Below, piece by piece: positions 13,457 to 24,960 of a stretch of 64,000 nt of DNA. The position numbers and the translations under genes are program-made. Each line of letters begins with the position of its first letter. Position 1 is the first letter of the stretch. Location: assembly GCA_038496675.1 (NCBI GenBank), contig CM076671.1, positions 9,350,660-9,414,659 of the forward strand, read 5' to 3'. This DNA comes from Rachycentron canadum (taxonomy: Eukaryota > Chordata > Actinopteri > Carangiformes > Rachycentridae). A model generated the notes under the pieces. The model worked only from the letters and a program-made list of their open reading frames with translations, did not search any database and had not been told where the DNA came from.

Positions 13457-13458
<2 letters not shown>
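12201..13458. other. Intergenic stretch with a long A-tract
   Basis: A 31-base poly-A run at 13122-13152. It is not preceded by a clear retrotransposed body, so I leave it as a simple repeat. No genes. Confidence 0.5.
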
Positions 13459-13508
<50 letters not shown>

Positions 13509-13545
13509 GTGTGTGTGTGTGCGTGTGTGTGTGTGTTAGTGTGTA
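13459..13545. repeat. (GT)n microsatellite
   Basis: About 40 GT units with a few GC interruptions. Likely polymorphic. Confidence 0.95.
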
Positions 13546-13633
13546 TCTTAAGCACCAGCCAACAAGCACAGCTGAAAGGTGTCACCGAGGCTCCTACGCC
13601 TCCTCTAACAGTTACTGATTCAGGGGGCGCTTG

Positions 13634-13682
13634 TTTTTTTTTTTTTTTTTCTTCTTCTTTATCTTTTTTTTTTTTTTTTTTT
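13634..13682. repeat. Poly-T tracts
   Basis: Two long T runs separated by CTTCTTCTTTATC. Together with the GT repeat they create spurious ORFs. Confidence 0.9.
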
Positions 13683-13899
13683 GTGCGCCTCAACCTGCTG
13701 CCTTTAAAGGAACATCCCAAATTTTATCGGTTCAACATCCAGCTTCCACTGGCCGAGTTATTAGAAAGAATCAAAGGCCTCGGAGGGTTGGCGTCGTCGC
13801 CACCTGAGGGACGAGTTTGTCATATGTGAAGGTGAAACAGAGAGAGGGCTGGAGCTGATTGTTGTGTGCTGATGGAGGGGAGGGGTGGGCGTTAAAAAC

Positions 13900-14400
13900 A
13901 AAAATAAGACACATGTAACGCAGTGTCCACACCCCTCACTTATTCTTCCGCTCTCTTTCTCTGCATTGTTATTTGTCCATTTGAAATTATTGATCTTTTA
14001 CAAATATTTTTCAAGGTATCTTAATTACTCGCAAAAGAAGCGGCGCCTTGGCCGGCGGACAACACAAATAAGTTAATTTGCATTTCTGTGTTGTGAGTGT
14101 TTTGGCAGGCGTCGCACTGGTCCAGATTGTAACCCCTATTTCTGCCTCCAAAAACCTGCCTTGGAGGAGCGTCCACGGAGGGATTAGGGATTTAGTGGGG
14201 AAGGTAAGTGTGACTACAAGCTTTGGCTCGCCATCTGCTCCCCAGCAGAGTTGAGGCCAACCTGTGCAGCCTGCAGCAAAGACCTGGGCACTGTGCTAAC
14301 TCTGGCTCGAGCCAACCTGGCGCCCGCGGCCCCAATCACCAACAGTCTGCTGATTAGTTGTAAGAAGCACTCCATATGTAGCAAAGTTTTTTTTCCTCCT
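13900..14400. promoter_or_regulatory. Noncoding block with Sox and POU octamer motifs
   Basis: A Sox-type CATTGTTAT at 13964-13972 and a perfect octamer ATTTGCAT at 14076-14083 lie about 105 bases apart in non-repetitive DNA. Both motif classes act in neural enhancers. Function is inferred. Confidence 0.3.
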
Positions 14401-14470
14401 CTCTTTCTGTCTGTCTCCTTCTCTTCCTTCCTTTCCTCCTTATATATTCACTCAGCACATTAAATAAATA

Positions 14471-15010
14471 TGGATGTATGGTTTTTTTTGTTTTTTTTTT
14501 TTAGCAAATGGCAAATCGCCTTTGGTTGTCTGGCAGGGTGAAAACGAGCCTGTTCTTCTTCTCTCCTTCTCCCCCTCACCTCTGACAGAATACCCAGCCG
14601 GGGAAGGAAAAGAAGATGAAGAAGAAGAAATCCTGGCTGTCCTCCTCTCTTCTCCTTCCCTCGCTTGCTCTCTTTTGCCTGGCAGCGCCGGGAGACAGAT
14701 GACAAGGGTTTGTGGCCGTCTGATAACCCCTGGGTGGGTATTTTCTAATTTATTTAACGGCAGCTTATTAAAGAAAAAACAAGCTGATGAAGAAGAAGAA
14801 GAGGAGGAGGAGGAGGAGGAAGGATAAAGAACACAGACGGAAGGCAGGTCTCTCGCCCCAGCGGCCAGGGGAGTCAACCCAGCCAAGGAGGAACCAAGGA
14901 AGAAGAGGAGGAAGATGCACTGACTCCCCTGGTAGAGATAGCCGAGAAGATCAAACGACACCGGAGGAGGAGAGAAAGAAAAGGAGGGAAAAACACAAGA
15001 AACATAATGC
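14471..15010. repeat. Alternating polypyrimidine and polypurine tracts
   Basis: T-tract at about 14480-14503, purine-rich 14598-14633, pyrimidine-rich 14635-14672, a GAA/GAG triplet run at 14788-14823, and a purine-rich 14885-15000. The poly-Ser and poly-Glu ORFs here are artefacts of these tracts. Confidence 0.7.
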
Positions 15011-15245
15011 TCATTATTAAATTGCAGCCATTCCTGTTGCCAGGAACCTATTTCTCAGTATTAATTATTCATATTTTATTTCAGTAATCCAATACTCAGG
15101 TGAGAGCGGCTGCTCGTGATAGAACATGTAATTTCGAAGCTTAATGGCAGCAGGGCGGCTTGAGCAAGGGATTAGAAGCAGAGTATAAATCACTAATGGC
15201 TGCGTGAACGTACGGCGGCTTGAATCTGTCTTGCTTTGTGTTTAC
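15011..15245. promoter_or_regulatory. Regulatory-looking noncoding block
   Basis: Contains GTATTAATTATTCAT, AGTAATCCAAT, ATGTAATTTC and CTTAATGGC in about 230 bases without repeats, right after a long purine tract. The density of homeodomain cores suggests a conserved enhancer. No alignment was possible. Confidence 0.35.
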
Positions 15246-16550
15246 TTGTGTTTTATTGCGCTATGTTGCTCCGAGGGAAACACTTTGTGATGACCTTTCT
15301 CAAGAACTTGAGAAACACAACTGCGAGAGAGTGAGGGGGGGTAGAAAAAAAAATCACACTTTCCAGGCGGAATAAGACATGTAATTTCCTGATTTGTCTA
15401 AACAAAGAGTTCATCAACATCTCTCTCTCTCTCTCGTTCTCTGGCTGACAATGAATATACAAACACACAAAGCAGAGGAGGCCTGACATATTTGCAAATG
15501 CACAAGTAGCCTGATTCATACAAATTATGTTTTTCAAGCAGAATAGCACCATCACTTACTTGTGATCCGATTAGCTGTATCGTCATCCCTCGTCCTCCAC
15601 TCCACTGCATGAAATTCATCTCATCTTCACCCCAAAACCTCGATTTGTTTGCTCACTGAAACACTTTGTGATAATCACAATTTATGGTCTTGCAGGAATT
15701 TGGGGAAGGTTATAAACATACAGAGTTTTTGTCGGCAAACTGTAAAGCCTGAGGCCGTGCCTTTTTTATTTTATGCTCCCACATAAATGTCTCTGTCATC
15801 CCCTTCACCATCGCTCTTAGACAGGCTGACAGTGCAGGAGGCATCCCATCCATATTCTTCACTGTGGACGGGGGGAAAACAGGAAGGCATGTTTGCTTTT
15901 GCATCCGGTAATGTTGTTTTAATCCAAAGGAATAACTTCCTCATCTTCATTTCAGCCTCCACAGAAAAAGGGTGCCACTTAAAGCATCCAATCTAAAGGG
16001 ATTATTGATGGCTTCATTCATGGTAAATGAATGATTTGCTACAGAGGAACAGGTTTTGAGTTGCTAGGTTGTGAAAAGTCCCTTTGGTTGATGTTTATCC
16101 TTTCAGTCATGATGTAGTTAAATATTGACAGTCTATTAATAAATCCTCAAATGGGTTTCTCACTTTTCAACAGGTCTACAGTTACACATGTTCAAAAGCC
16201 ATGAATAAACAGTCATTCTTCTTACCTATGATTTCAAGAAGTCAAGGCAAGAAAGGGATTTTTCACAACATTTTTGGAGGAATTTATGACACAGCTGTCT
16301 GTTAAATTTGTGTGTAAATGTGTAAAAATGACAATAAACCAATTTACAGGGGTGATAGACTGGACTGTGCCATGCAAGGCTCGCTGTGTTACCTCTGCGT
16401 CCAGTCTCTGTGCAAAGCTAAGCTAACAGGCTTTAGCCCAATATCTGCTGTTTACCTGAGAGTGGTGTTATTGTTCTCATCTCACTGTCCTTCCAAAAGA
16501 AATGCACAGAGAAATGTTTTGTTCCTCCATGTGTGAAAAGCACGAACACC
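15246..16550. other. Intergenic stretch, nothing recognised
   Basis: A short (CT)n patch at 15420-15435 and ordinary sequence otherwise. ORFs on both strands lack support. Confidence 0.45.
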
Positions 16551-16552
16551 AA

Positions 16553-16565
16553 GGGTCAGAGGTCA
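16553..16565 (+). promoter_or_regulatory. DR1 nuclear-receptor-like element
   Basis: GGGTCA-G-AGGTCA, a direct repeat with one-base spacing. Confidence 0.35.
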
Positions 16566-16619
16566 TCAGTGGGGAGAAGAAGGGGCTCAATCGTATTTCT
16601 GTAAACCGAGTTTCCTCAA

Positions 16620-17420
16620 AGGCGAATGTTTTTAATCCTCATTTAACAAGGCAAGCTGGCTAAAATACCTTGGCCCTCAGGGAGGAACATCTGTAAATGA
16701 AAACATACTGTGAACGTGCTGTTGGGTCTACAGTAAGCTTTAAAATGCATATGTGATGAGGCGATTTTTGACACCCCACAGGGGGTGGAGGGTGGAAAGG
16801 TGCTGGGCAGCATTTAGCCTCACAAGAAAAAAGGCAATTAGGTCATAGAATATGCACACATCTTGCATGCTCTCTGGTCTCCCGCAATTTGGGCTAAAAA
16901 AAAAAGTAAAGGTCAGCCACGTTAGTCAGATTGCGCTCGACAAATTCTAAAAAGGCTCGCTGGTCACGCCGAATGTATTCCCTGCAACATAATTAGCCCC
17001 CTCAATTCCCTGTCGTGCCAAGCTACTGGGTGTCTCAAAAGCCCCACCCCTTCCCCCAAAATGCCTTTCACCTCTGCTTGCTCTGCAGTGAAGCCCCCCA
17101 CCCCTCTCTCTTTCCTTCCTCTCCTATCTCACCGCTCTATCACACATTGTTGCTACCCTAAACTTGCTGCAGATGCAGTCGGCTGATGCATAAATTAGTC
17201 ATCAACATTAGCATTAGCCGGCGCGTGGCACCCGGTGCCAACTGCTCTCCGAACGGCCATAAAAGGTCATGTTTTGATGACTGAATGCCACACAGGCACC
17301 TTGGCTCCCCGGAGGAGGGTTCCCCAGGTGCACGTGAAAGGTTAAAAATTACCTACCCGCCGCCGCCTGTCTCTGGCGAAGGAAATAATTAGGGGGTTTT
17401 TAGGGAGCGGCAGAATGCCT
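16620..17420. promoter_or_regulatory. Regulatory-looking noncoding block
   Basis: Contains GGCAATTAGGTCATAG, ATAATTAGCCCC, AAATTAGTCATCAACATTAG and GGAAATAATTAGG. It is non-repetitive apart from a pyrimidine patch at 17085-17125. Candidate conserved noncoding sequence by texture only. Confidence 0.3.
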
Positions 17421-18089
17421 CGCTGTTAGATGACAGAGCGTTACCTAATGGTCGTATCTGGGGAAGAGTCAACCGGCCTGTCATTCTCTTGACAGGACAA
17501 ATGAGCATAATGGTGGCAGGGAAATGGGCGCCTGTTCCCCCTTTTTTGCAGCCAGGGAGGTAGGGAGGGGGTGGGGGGGTGAAATGGCAGCGCCTGAGCA
17601 GAATAACACAAGTATGTTAACCTTTTACATAAATCTGTTAACACGTGTATAAGTGCTGTTTAAAAGTGAGGCTTCATGCTCTCCTCCTCCAAGGTGGGTT
17701 TGGCCTGTTGGACTTTTAGTTACTTTCTACATATTTTTTTAAACATCTTTTCATTTTATTGCTTCGCCAAACTGGAGTTGGAACTAAAAGAGTGTGGATT
17801 TCTGAAGTAATTGTACACATGTACAATCTGAGCATGATTAAGCACATGTTCTATACAGGCATCAATATACAGTATTTAAAATCCATCCATGTTTATTGTC
17901 TGATATGAAATTCAAAGTTCTAGTTTGATTGTGGATTTTAGCACGAAGAAGGTTCAGGTAATATTTAGAGAAAATTGAAGGAGGAATGAAATATGTAAAA
18001 CTATATATATATTTCATAAAATGAGCTGGCATCAGTGGCACATTCAGGTTTTATTAATTCGAGTTCATTCTATGGTTCACACTCCACAG
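17421..18089. other. Intergenic stretch, nothing recognised
   Basis: A G-rich patch at 17560-17580 and AT-rich DNA at 17700-18020. No gene. Confidence 0.45.
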
Positions 18090-18102
18090 CAGCAGGGGGC
18101 AG
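18090..18102 (+). promoter_or_regulatory. CTCF-like motif, plus orientation
   Basis: CAGCAGGGGGCAG matches the core of the CTCF consensus CCASYAGRKGGCRS without its first base. Confidence 0.4.
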
Positions 18103-18263
18103 TAGAGAGCATCGGACATAGTTGTCGAGCGCAGGTGAAAATTAGTAGAAGAAGAAGGAGGAGGAGGAAGTCAGCTAGATGCAGGGAGTGTGATACCAGG
18201 TATGGAAACTCTTCAGTGCTACTATCTCTGAAATGAACTGCCACAGACACACAGTCAATGTAT

Positions 18264-18313
18264 GGTGACTGCTGACAGCTGACAGGACTACCTGTCAGCT
18301 GTCAGCAGTTACC
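18264..18313. repeat. Near-perfect 23-bp inverted repeat
   Basis: The arms 18268-18286 and 18291-18309 are perfect 19-base reverse complements with a four-base loop ACTA. With one mismatch (a G-U pair in RNA) the stem extends to 18264 and 18313. Each arm carries TGACAG twice and CAGCTG once. The stem is too short and the loop too tight for a typical microRNA precursor. Confidence 0.85.
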
Positions 18314-19680
18314 TGTGTCCAAACATTTCCCTCAGCTCCGCACAGACTCCACTGGACCTGAAAAACAAACAGTGAACAACACCTGTGGCCTCACCTGTGA
18401 GCTGTAGGTTAATCAGTGCAGATGAAGGCACAAAAGCTCAAATAAACATCAGGGAGTGAAGATGATTTGGATCATTCTCACAGATTGAATTGGAAAAGTG
18501 TGTTTGACAAACACTTTGACACATTTTTGTGTATGTCTAATATTTTGCAACCAGGTTTATTTAAAATAATTATGATGAGATGATCATCAGGAGGTTTGAT
18601 GTGAATACAAATCAAAACAAGAGACTTGTGAGAGTTTGTAGGTTCACTGGATTAAAGTTTTCTATATTTTTAATTTCTGTGTACAATGTTTAATGTGCTA
18701 ATAATTTAGCACAAAAAATGAACAGATTACATTGAAGACACTGATGACATTAAACTTCAGCGTAAAGCAAAGCAGGCTGAGATGAGGCTGACTGGGGACG
18801 GGTTAGATTCCTGATACATGAACCCTACCAGGGTTAGAGGCTTCAAAACACAGCTGAGGTTAGAGTTCACTGACTGGTTCAGATCCTTGAGCAAGGCACT
18901 AAACCGTCCACCAATGCTGATCAGCCTGCTCTCCTGTCCTGTTATTACAGAGCCGGACGGTTGAAGAGGCTGCACATCCACCAGATGTCCAACCTGCCCC
19001 ACCTCCCACACGTTCTCTCGGTGAGTTGATGATCTGACTCTCACCTGGTCAACTTTTCTCCTGCTCTGCTTCGGTGTTGATGATGATTTGAGTTTTTTGA
19101 GCTCATGATGCTGTGCACATGTGATGTGGATGGTTTAAAGCTGCTGCAGATGTAGTGGTTGTGAATTGAAAATGACAACTTTTTATATTTGAATTATTAT
19201 TTTCCAAGAAATTAAGTTTTGAGTCAAGACTTAAAAAATCTTCCTCAGACTGAGATAAGTATTATAAAACAGAAACTCAAAACAAACATTTGTTTTAACT
19301 GTCGGCAGCCATGATGACTTCAGTGGTTTCAAAGATGGTGAACAGTTTCTAACATTGCAACAGTACTTTTTTTTTTTTTTTTTTTTTATCACCTACAACT
19401 CATAAAGTCAAATATCCTCAAAGTGAGTAGGTCCATTTGTTTTGGGGGGTGAACCTGCAGTACGCTGCAATGACAGTTTTCTTAAAATAGAAAATAGAGA
19501 GCGTAGGATCATTGCTGGGTCTAGACCAGACCACAGGTGGATCCAGTCTGCTCCTCACACCTCTGATCACACCCAGGTTTCACCAAGTCTCTGAGGTGCA
19601 GCTTGACTCTGCTGCTCTTCCCCCCTCACCAGCTTCGTCTCTATTCTTCCTGTGCCACATCCTGCATGCTAACAGAGGGG
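18314..19680. other. Intergenic stretch with a possible degraded repeat
   Basis: The phrase CCTTGAGCAAGGCACTAAACC at 18886-18906 resembles a dispersed fish repeat, but I cannot define its ends. A T-run lies at 19367-19387. No gene. Confidence 0.4.
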
Positions 19681-20480
19681 TTATTAACATAACAAACTTA
19701 AATGCCCTATATAAATAATACGTTCGCAGAAATGCAAACCAGCTCAGCTGACACTGTTTAGGCAGCGCCTCCAACATCTGTTTATGAGCACTTTGCCTAA
19801 TGATATCATCCGATATCATTAACTGTGGCAGTGCGCGCCGCAGCAGCAGGTGCAGCTGTTTATGCCCCTCCAACACCTCCCCAACACACACACACACACA
19901 CACACACATACACATTCGAAGAGAAAAGATGTTCACAGTCTCCTCCAACACCAGCACCAGCCTTTCCCTCCCTTCCACCCCATGAATCGCCAAACCGCTC
20001 ATTAGGACAATTTTCCTCAACAAAAAAAGCGGCCCCTATGATTTCAATCTGTATATCACCTGTAATTGTAGTTTTTAGCGAGAGTCTGATTCCATACATT
20101 TAGCCGGAGTAAACTGTGACTGCGGGTGCGAGCGCTGAAAGCACGCCTCTCGCTGCAGCCGCCAGCTGCAGAAGCTGTTTTTAGATGGCAGCCGCTTTCC
20201 GTAGGGAGGCTCTCATAGGCCTCTGTGTATGTCTATGAGTGTGTGTGTTTTTCTGGGGTTTTTTCTGGGGGAGGCGGAGGCGGAGCTTGGCGGGCCCCTG
20301 CTTTGTTTCCTGACTTGGTTTGCTCTGTTTAGATGCTGGAAATTATAGAAAATTATTGAAATTATTATTTCTGGCAGCAGCAATGAGGTTGCTTCCTCTT
20401 CCTGACCGGAAGGCCACGTTTAGGGTCTTCACAGGTTCTCTGGAGCCTGATTCGATCCTACGCTGCTATAATTAGTCAGA
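19681..20480. promoter_or_regulatory. Regulatory-looking noncoding block around a CA repeat
   Basis: Contains GCCTAATGATATCATCCGATATCATTAAC, CTCATTAGGACAATTTTCC and CCTGTAATTGTAG. It is interrupted by a CA microsatellite. Candidate conserved noncoding DNA. Confidence 0.3.
19884..19914. repeat. (CA)n microsatellite
   Basis: About 13 CA units, with one TA interruption near the end. Confidence 0.9.
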
Positions 20481-21054
20481 TGGTCCATTCACATGTTGTG
20501 CGACACAGAGCTATCTGTTGCATTAGCACTGTACCCGAGGCGATTACAGTATTTATAGATCCAAAACAAACAATGCATATGGCAAAATGTTAACTGGCTC
20601 CTTCTTCATTTTTATTTCAGGCAAAGCAACAAAATAAGAACAGTCAGCTCTCAGCTGTCAGGCCTCTTGGAAATGTTATCCTTCATTTTAACACTTTGAT
20701 GAACAAACTGGTTACAGTATAACAGAACTGTTTTCGTGTTTATAGTTGACACTATTTACACTTTGTATTCAACGTAGACTGGGCAGGGTCTGTTTCTCTT
20801 GCTCCGTGTCTCAGGTCCGTGGATCTGAGTGATCTTGCTATTGGCTCTGATTTGGTGGTGCATCATCATCGTCGTCATCACATGAGAAGCTGTTTTTCTG
20901 GCTGAAGTGCAGGAAAGATGATGCATGTTGCTCCTCCTCTCAGCTTGTTGTGAATCAGTAGACGGCCGTGCTGCTGTCAGTCCCGGGTTCTGGTTCCATG
21001 GGTCCGGTTGTGGATGAGGCACAAAAAAATGTGACTTCGAGGCACTTCCTGGAC
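20481..21054. other. Intergenic stretch, nothing recognised
   Basis: Ordinary composition. A CATCATCATCGTCGTC patch lies at about 20862-20878. No gene. Confidence 0.4.
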
Positions 21055-21130
21055 AACGATGGGCAATTTGGAGTGACTAATTAACCTGCATGTATTTGGA
21101 CTGTGGGTGGAAGCTGCACACTCCACAGTG
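21055..21130 (+). mobile_element. Relic of a dispersed fish repeat
   Basis: GGCAATTTGGAGTGACTAATT and CCTGCATGTATTTGGACTGTG followed by GGTGGAAGC are the degraded core of a sequence widespread in fish genomes (AATTAACCT..CATGTTTTTGGACTGTGG). The usual middle part before the CACTCCACA end seems deleted. I am not certain of the family name. Confidence 0.5.
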
Positions 21131-21210
21131 CTGACCGTTGCTTTTAATTCATTTCTGTCACTATAAAAATCTGTCTGCATATAAAAATGCACGATACGCA
21201 CAAAATAATC

Positions 21211-21430
21211 ATACTGTGACCATTTTGGCAGATATGGTTATTGTGACTGCGATGTCAATCAAAATGTTTGTTTTTACATTTCATCTTCACTGGAAAAAAC
21301 TCTAAAATATGATGTGATTTATTTTTCTTGTTGTTTCTTGTACCAAACAATTGAAGCTTGTGCAATTTGGATGCTGCATTTGACCATATTGCCATTTTGA
21401 TTCATATTTGGATTAATTGTTCAGCCCCAG
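21211..21430 (+). mobile_element. Relic of an interspersed repeat ending GATTAATTGTTCAGCCC
   Basis: The 3' part (CATATTGCCATTTTGATTC and GATTAATTGTTCAGCCC) matches a phrase I associate with common teleost repeats. The body is strongly diverged and no ORF remains. Confidence 0.45.
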
Positions 21431-21900
21431 AATAAACATCCAGTTATTTTCTTCATCAGAAGCTGCCATAAAAGTTGCGCACTAAGCTGTAGAAGTTGGT
21501 CAGTATTAATATTGACACATGAATCTGAAGGGCCTCTCTCACTTTAAACTCAACTGCTTTTTATGTACAAACTGAAACTAGAAAGATGCACAGAATGAGC
21601 TGTTTTTATTATATGGGCTAAAAAAAAAAAACGCAACAATAGTACAGTTTCCACTTAATTACTTAAAGTGAGTTACAGTGATTATTTCTAATGCTATTAG
21701 TCATTCATACACCATGAGATAATTCTCAGTTACTCCGATACTTTGAAAGTGTAAATATCTCCGTTCGTCTCGTGTGTTTCTTCTTCCTCGATCTGACAGT
21801 TCTACCCAAAGACCAGCATGTTGGCACCCAGGGGACGAGTTTTATTTGCAGGCAAAGACCCCGACAATGAACTCGCTCTTAGCATCGAGGGCCAGCAGGG
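21431..21900. other. Intergenic stretch, nothing recognised
   Basis: A short A-run at 21621-21631. No gene. Confidence 0.4.

Positions 21901-21901
<1 letters not shown>

Positions 21902-21938
<37 letters not shown>
21902..21938. repeat. (CA)n microsatellite
   Basis: About 18 uninterrupted units. Confidence 0.95.
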
Positions 21939-21941
<3 letters not shown>

Positions 21942-22042
21942 GTTCACAGGCTTGTATCTGAGCTTGTTAATGCTATAGTAGCTGTGTATATGAAGACACA
22001 CAAAACAGAAACACACGTACACAACAGATCAACAAAACAAAA

Positions 22043-22044
<2 letters not shown>

Positions 22045-22073
<29 letters not shown>
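22045..22073. repeat. (CA)n microsatellite, second of a close pair
   Basis: About 14 units, 106 bases after the previous CA run. Confidence 0.95.
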
Positions 22074-23929
22074 TCCTCCCAGCTGTTTTCTAAATGTTGA
22101 TTACACAAGACACCGGGGGGAGCCTCCTCCTCCTCCTCCTCCCTCCTTCCTCCCCACTCTTCCTCCTCGATCCGGTAGCTAGGCGATTACCCCACAAGGA
22201 GGCTGTGCGGGACCGACTGACCCGAGGTGCTCGATGACCCGGGGTTGAGGGTCCAGAGAGGGCTGTGGCCCCGGGGCCTCTTGGCTGGGCTCTGCTTCCC
22301 TCTTATCCTTCCCTTTCCTCAGCTGTGTGAGCAGCACATCTCAGGACGGGAGACATGGGCAGAGACAGCAACGGCCCGGAGACAACTGGCCGTGGAGGAG
22401 AAGACGGGAACAAAATATTCAGTGATAAAACTCCTCCACTGTGGAGACACTCGGGCAACTTTGTGTCAAGTCAAACGGAGACGGGGGAGAATTTAAGTGG
22501 AATGATTTTGATCCGACGTGATTTCATTCAGAGGAAATTTGTGCATTTTCAGACATTGAGCTGAGGCTTTTGTCCATGAAACCACAAGCAACGTGCTTCT
22601 ATGAACATAGTTTTTTATCAGTCCAAGTCATAACGTGGAGCTTTAACACAAGTTTAGATTCACATTCTACCCTGATAATCAGGCTGTTGGTGACGAGGAG
22701 CTGCAGATGAAGGAGGTGATCAGTAACATCAGATGATTTCACTGCAACATAAATGAAAGGGGGAGCATTCAAAGGTCATAATGCAACATTTATCTCCCAT
22801 CATGCCTTATGCAGACAGATGTCTCATTCAGGAGGTGGTGCTGACCAAACGCAGACTTAAAAGAGCGGGAAACCGGGGTGTTAAAATCATTAACATTGTG
22901 TTTATAGTGTGTGGCGTTCATGTGTGTCGAATACATGGGGAGGTGATCGCTGTGCATGTGCAGCTGATGTCTCACTAACAGAAATATGTTGAAGTTGTTT
23001 AGGGTGGAGAGAGTGAGGTTTCTCTAAACTCCTGGCTGAGTGATCGGTGAGTCAGTGGAGAAGTCGTCATTGAAATCTCACTCGGGAAGAACTTGGAGTT
23101 TCTGTGTTTCTTCTACAACAGTCAGAGTTTTATTTTTCACAAAATAAGGCAGGTTTCCTTTTTAGTTTCAACTCTGACCGTGGTGTTTGAGGCGACTCGT
23201 CCGGGTTTAGACTCTGGATTCTGCATGTAAAGCTGTGCAGTGAATGTTTTGGCACGTCGGCATTAGGGAGCTTAATTCTCACACATTTCCTAATGGGGAC
23301 CCTAAAGAACGCTCTGTGCTTTAGATTGTACCTCAGGCACAAAACAGTGGAGCTAACGTTGAAGTTAATGATCAACCCCAGCGCTGTTGTCAACGTGCAA
23401 AAAAAAAAAAAAACAAGCCACTGGAGTGCAGAGGACCTGAGCTGCTTCATGTTTGTAAGTGCAACTTCTAATCAGAGTGGACTTGCTTCATTTCTAACTC
23501 CATAGAAAAGACAAGCACAAGACTGAGCACAGAAATAAATTTAAAAAAAACAAAACAAAACAAAACCCTTAGTAATGTGCTATTTTTTTTTTTCTAGAGT
23601 TTGTCATTCATTTACAGTCAGTGTCATTATTAAACACTGGCAGTGAACCTCTGTGTAAAGACACCAATGAGTGTTAGTGTCCAGTTTTGGAGATTTTTGG
23701 TGACAATGATACAATGAGAGGGAAAACAGAGGCAGATTTAAGCACAATGGATGAAAATCCTTTCAGAGTAAAGTCAACAAACCAGCACCAGTTAAAAAAA
23801 AAAACAAATCTTCAAACTTGTTTTTAATCGACAGAATCTGCATATGCATGTATTCAGCAGTCACTCCTTGCATCAGCTGTCTCTTAGCCTGCACTTCCTG
23901 CTGGTTAATGTATGCTCGCTGTGCGTTTG
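22074..23929. other. Intergenic stretch, nothing recognised
   Basis: A (CCT)n patch at 22123-22145 and a poly-A run at 23399-23414. No ORF has protein-family character. Confidence 0.45.
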
Positions 23930-24960
23930 CCCGACCTGTCTGAAGTGATTTCTGACGGCCTTGTTTAATTAGCCGGATGTGTGTGTACTTTTATACATAT
24001 TCATCGGCCGCACATTTCAGCACGATTGATGTTGTAATTGATTCAGAAGGTTTTATAATTCCTGCAAAAGCAGACCGAGAATTTCAATGACTTTGCAATT
24101 TGGGGGGAATGGAGAAGGGGAGGGAGGGAGGGATGGGAGGGCAGGGGGGTGAGGAGATCTGAAGGTGCCGCGTCTACACCTGAGGAAACGTCGACACGCC
24201 TCAGTCGGTGTGATTTCTATCACTTTACCGAGGAAAAGAGAGGGAGAGGGGAATGTCAGCGGCTTTGTTGTTCCTCTCTCACAAGTAAATTACACATTTA
24301 GGATTTATTAAGACAAGAAACAATTTTCAAATAGTGAATCTGTAGCAGCCTCCATGGAGATGTGCTCATTACTCTGTAGCCCCAGGCCATGTTCACCGCC
24401 TCGAATGCATCCTTTTTTTCCCCCCCTTTTCCTCTTCCCCTCTGTATTTTTCAGCGTTGCGTTGCCATGCCTGATGCCGTAATGTCACAGCGGTTTGTTC
24501 AAAGCCGTGGCGATGATTTGGGCTCCCAGCAGGTGCCGCCCCAATGTCTGTTCAATTATTAAAGTGAGGGCCACATGGATGCATTACAGCCGCCGCACCC
24601 ATTAGATAAAAAGACGATGGCTTTTGACATGGCGCATATTTCCTCTCTGCCTCACAAAGACGCCGCCGCTGCAGCCCTTTCTTGTTGCTGCTTTTTGTTT
24701 TATTCATCACCGTTCTCATGATGTTTTTTTTTTTTTTTTCTTTTTGCTATGCATGGATATATTAAAGAGCCATTTGTTCCCTTTCAGTGTTGTGGGCACA
24801 AGAGCTATCGTGATCTTTTTGATTCCCTCTCATCAAACTGAGGTCATGTCTGCTCCTTGTAGCTCCCTCTACTCTTTTTAACTTCCCAGCAGCCCCCCGT
24901 CGCCCCAATCTAGCCATGAAAACACCCGTCGTGGTGATAAATAAATCATGCGGTGGACAC
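23930..24960. promoter_or_regulatory. Regulatory-looking noncoding block around a G-rich core
   Basis: Two AT-balanced parts (23940-24100 with TTTAATTAGCCGG and TTGTAATTGATTCAG; 24270-24620 with TTCAATTATTAAAG) flank a GGGA-rich quadruplex-prone core at 24102-24154. A T-run lies at 24723-24739. Candidate conserved noncoding DNA, by texture only. Confidence 0.3.

Noticed and set aside
13309..13829. ORFs with long Cys-Val or His-Thr repeats
   Set aside because: Translations of the GT microsatellite.
14452..14961. 169-codon minus-strand ORF with a poly-serine run
   Set aside because: The poly-Ser and basic parts are direct translations of GA-rich low-complexity DNA.
18264..18313. Idea that the inverted repeat is a microRNA precursor
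   Set aside because: The stem is only about 23 pairs with a four-base loop, shorter and tighter than animal pre-miRNA hairpins.
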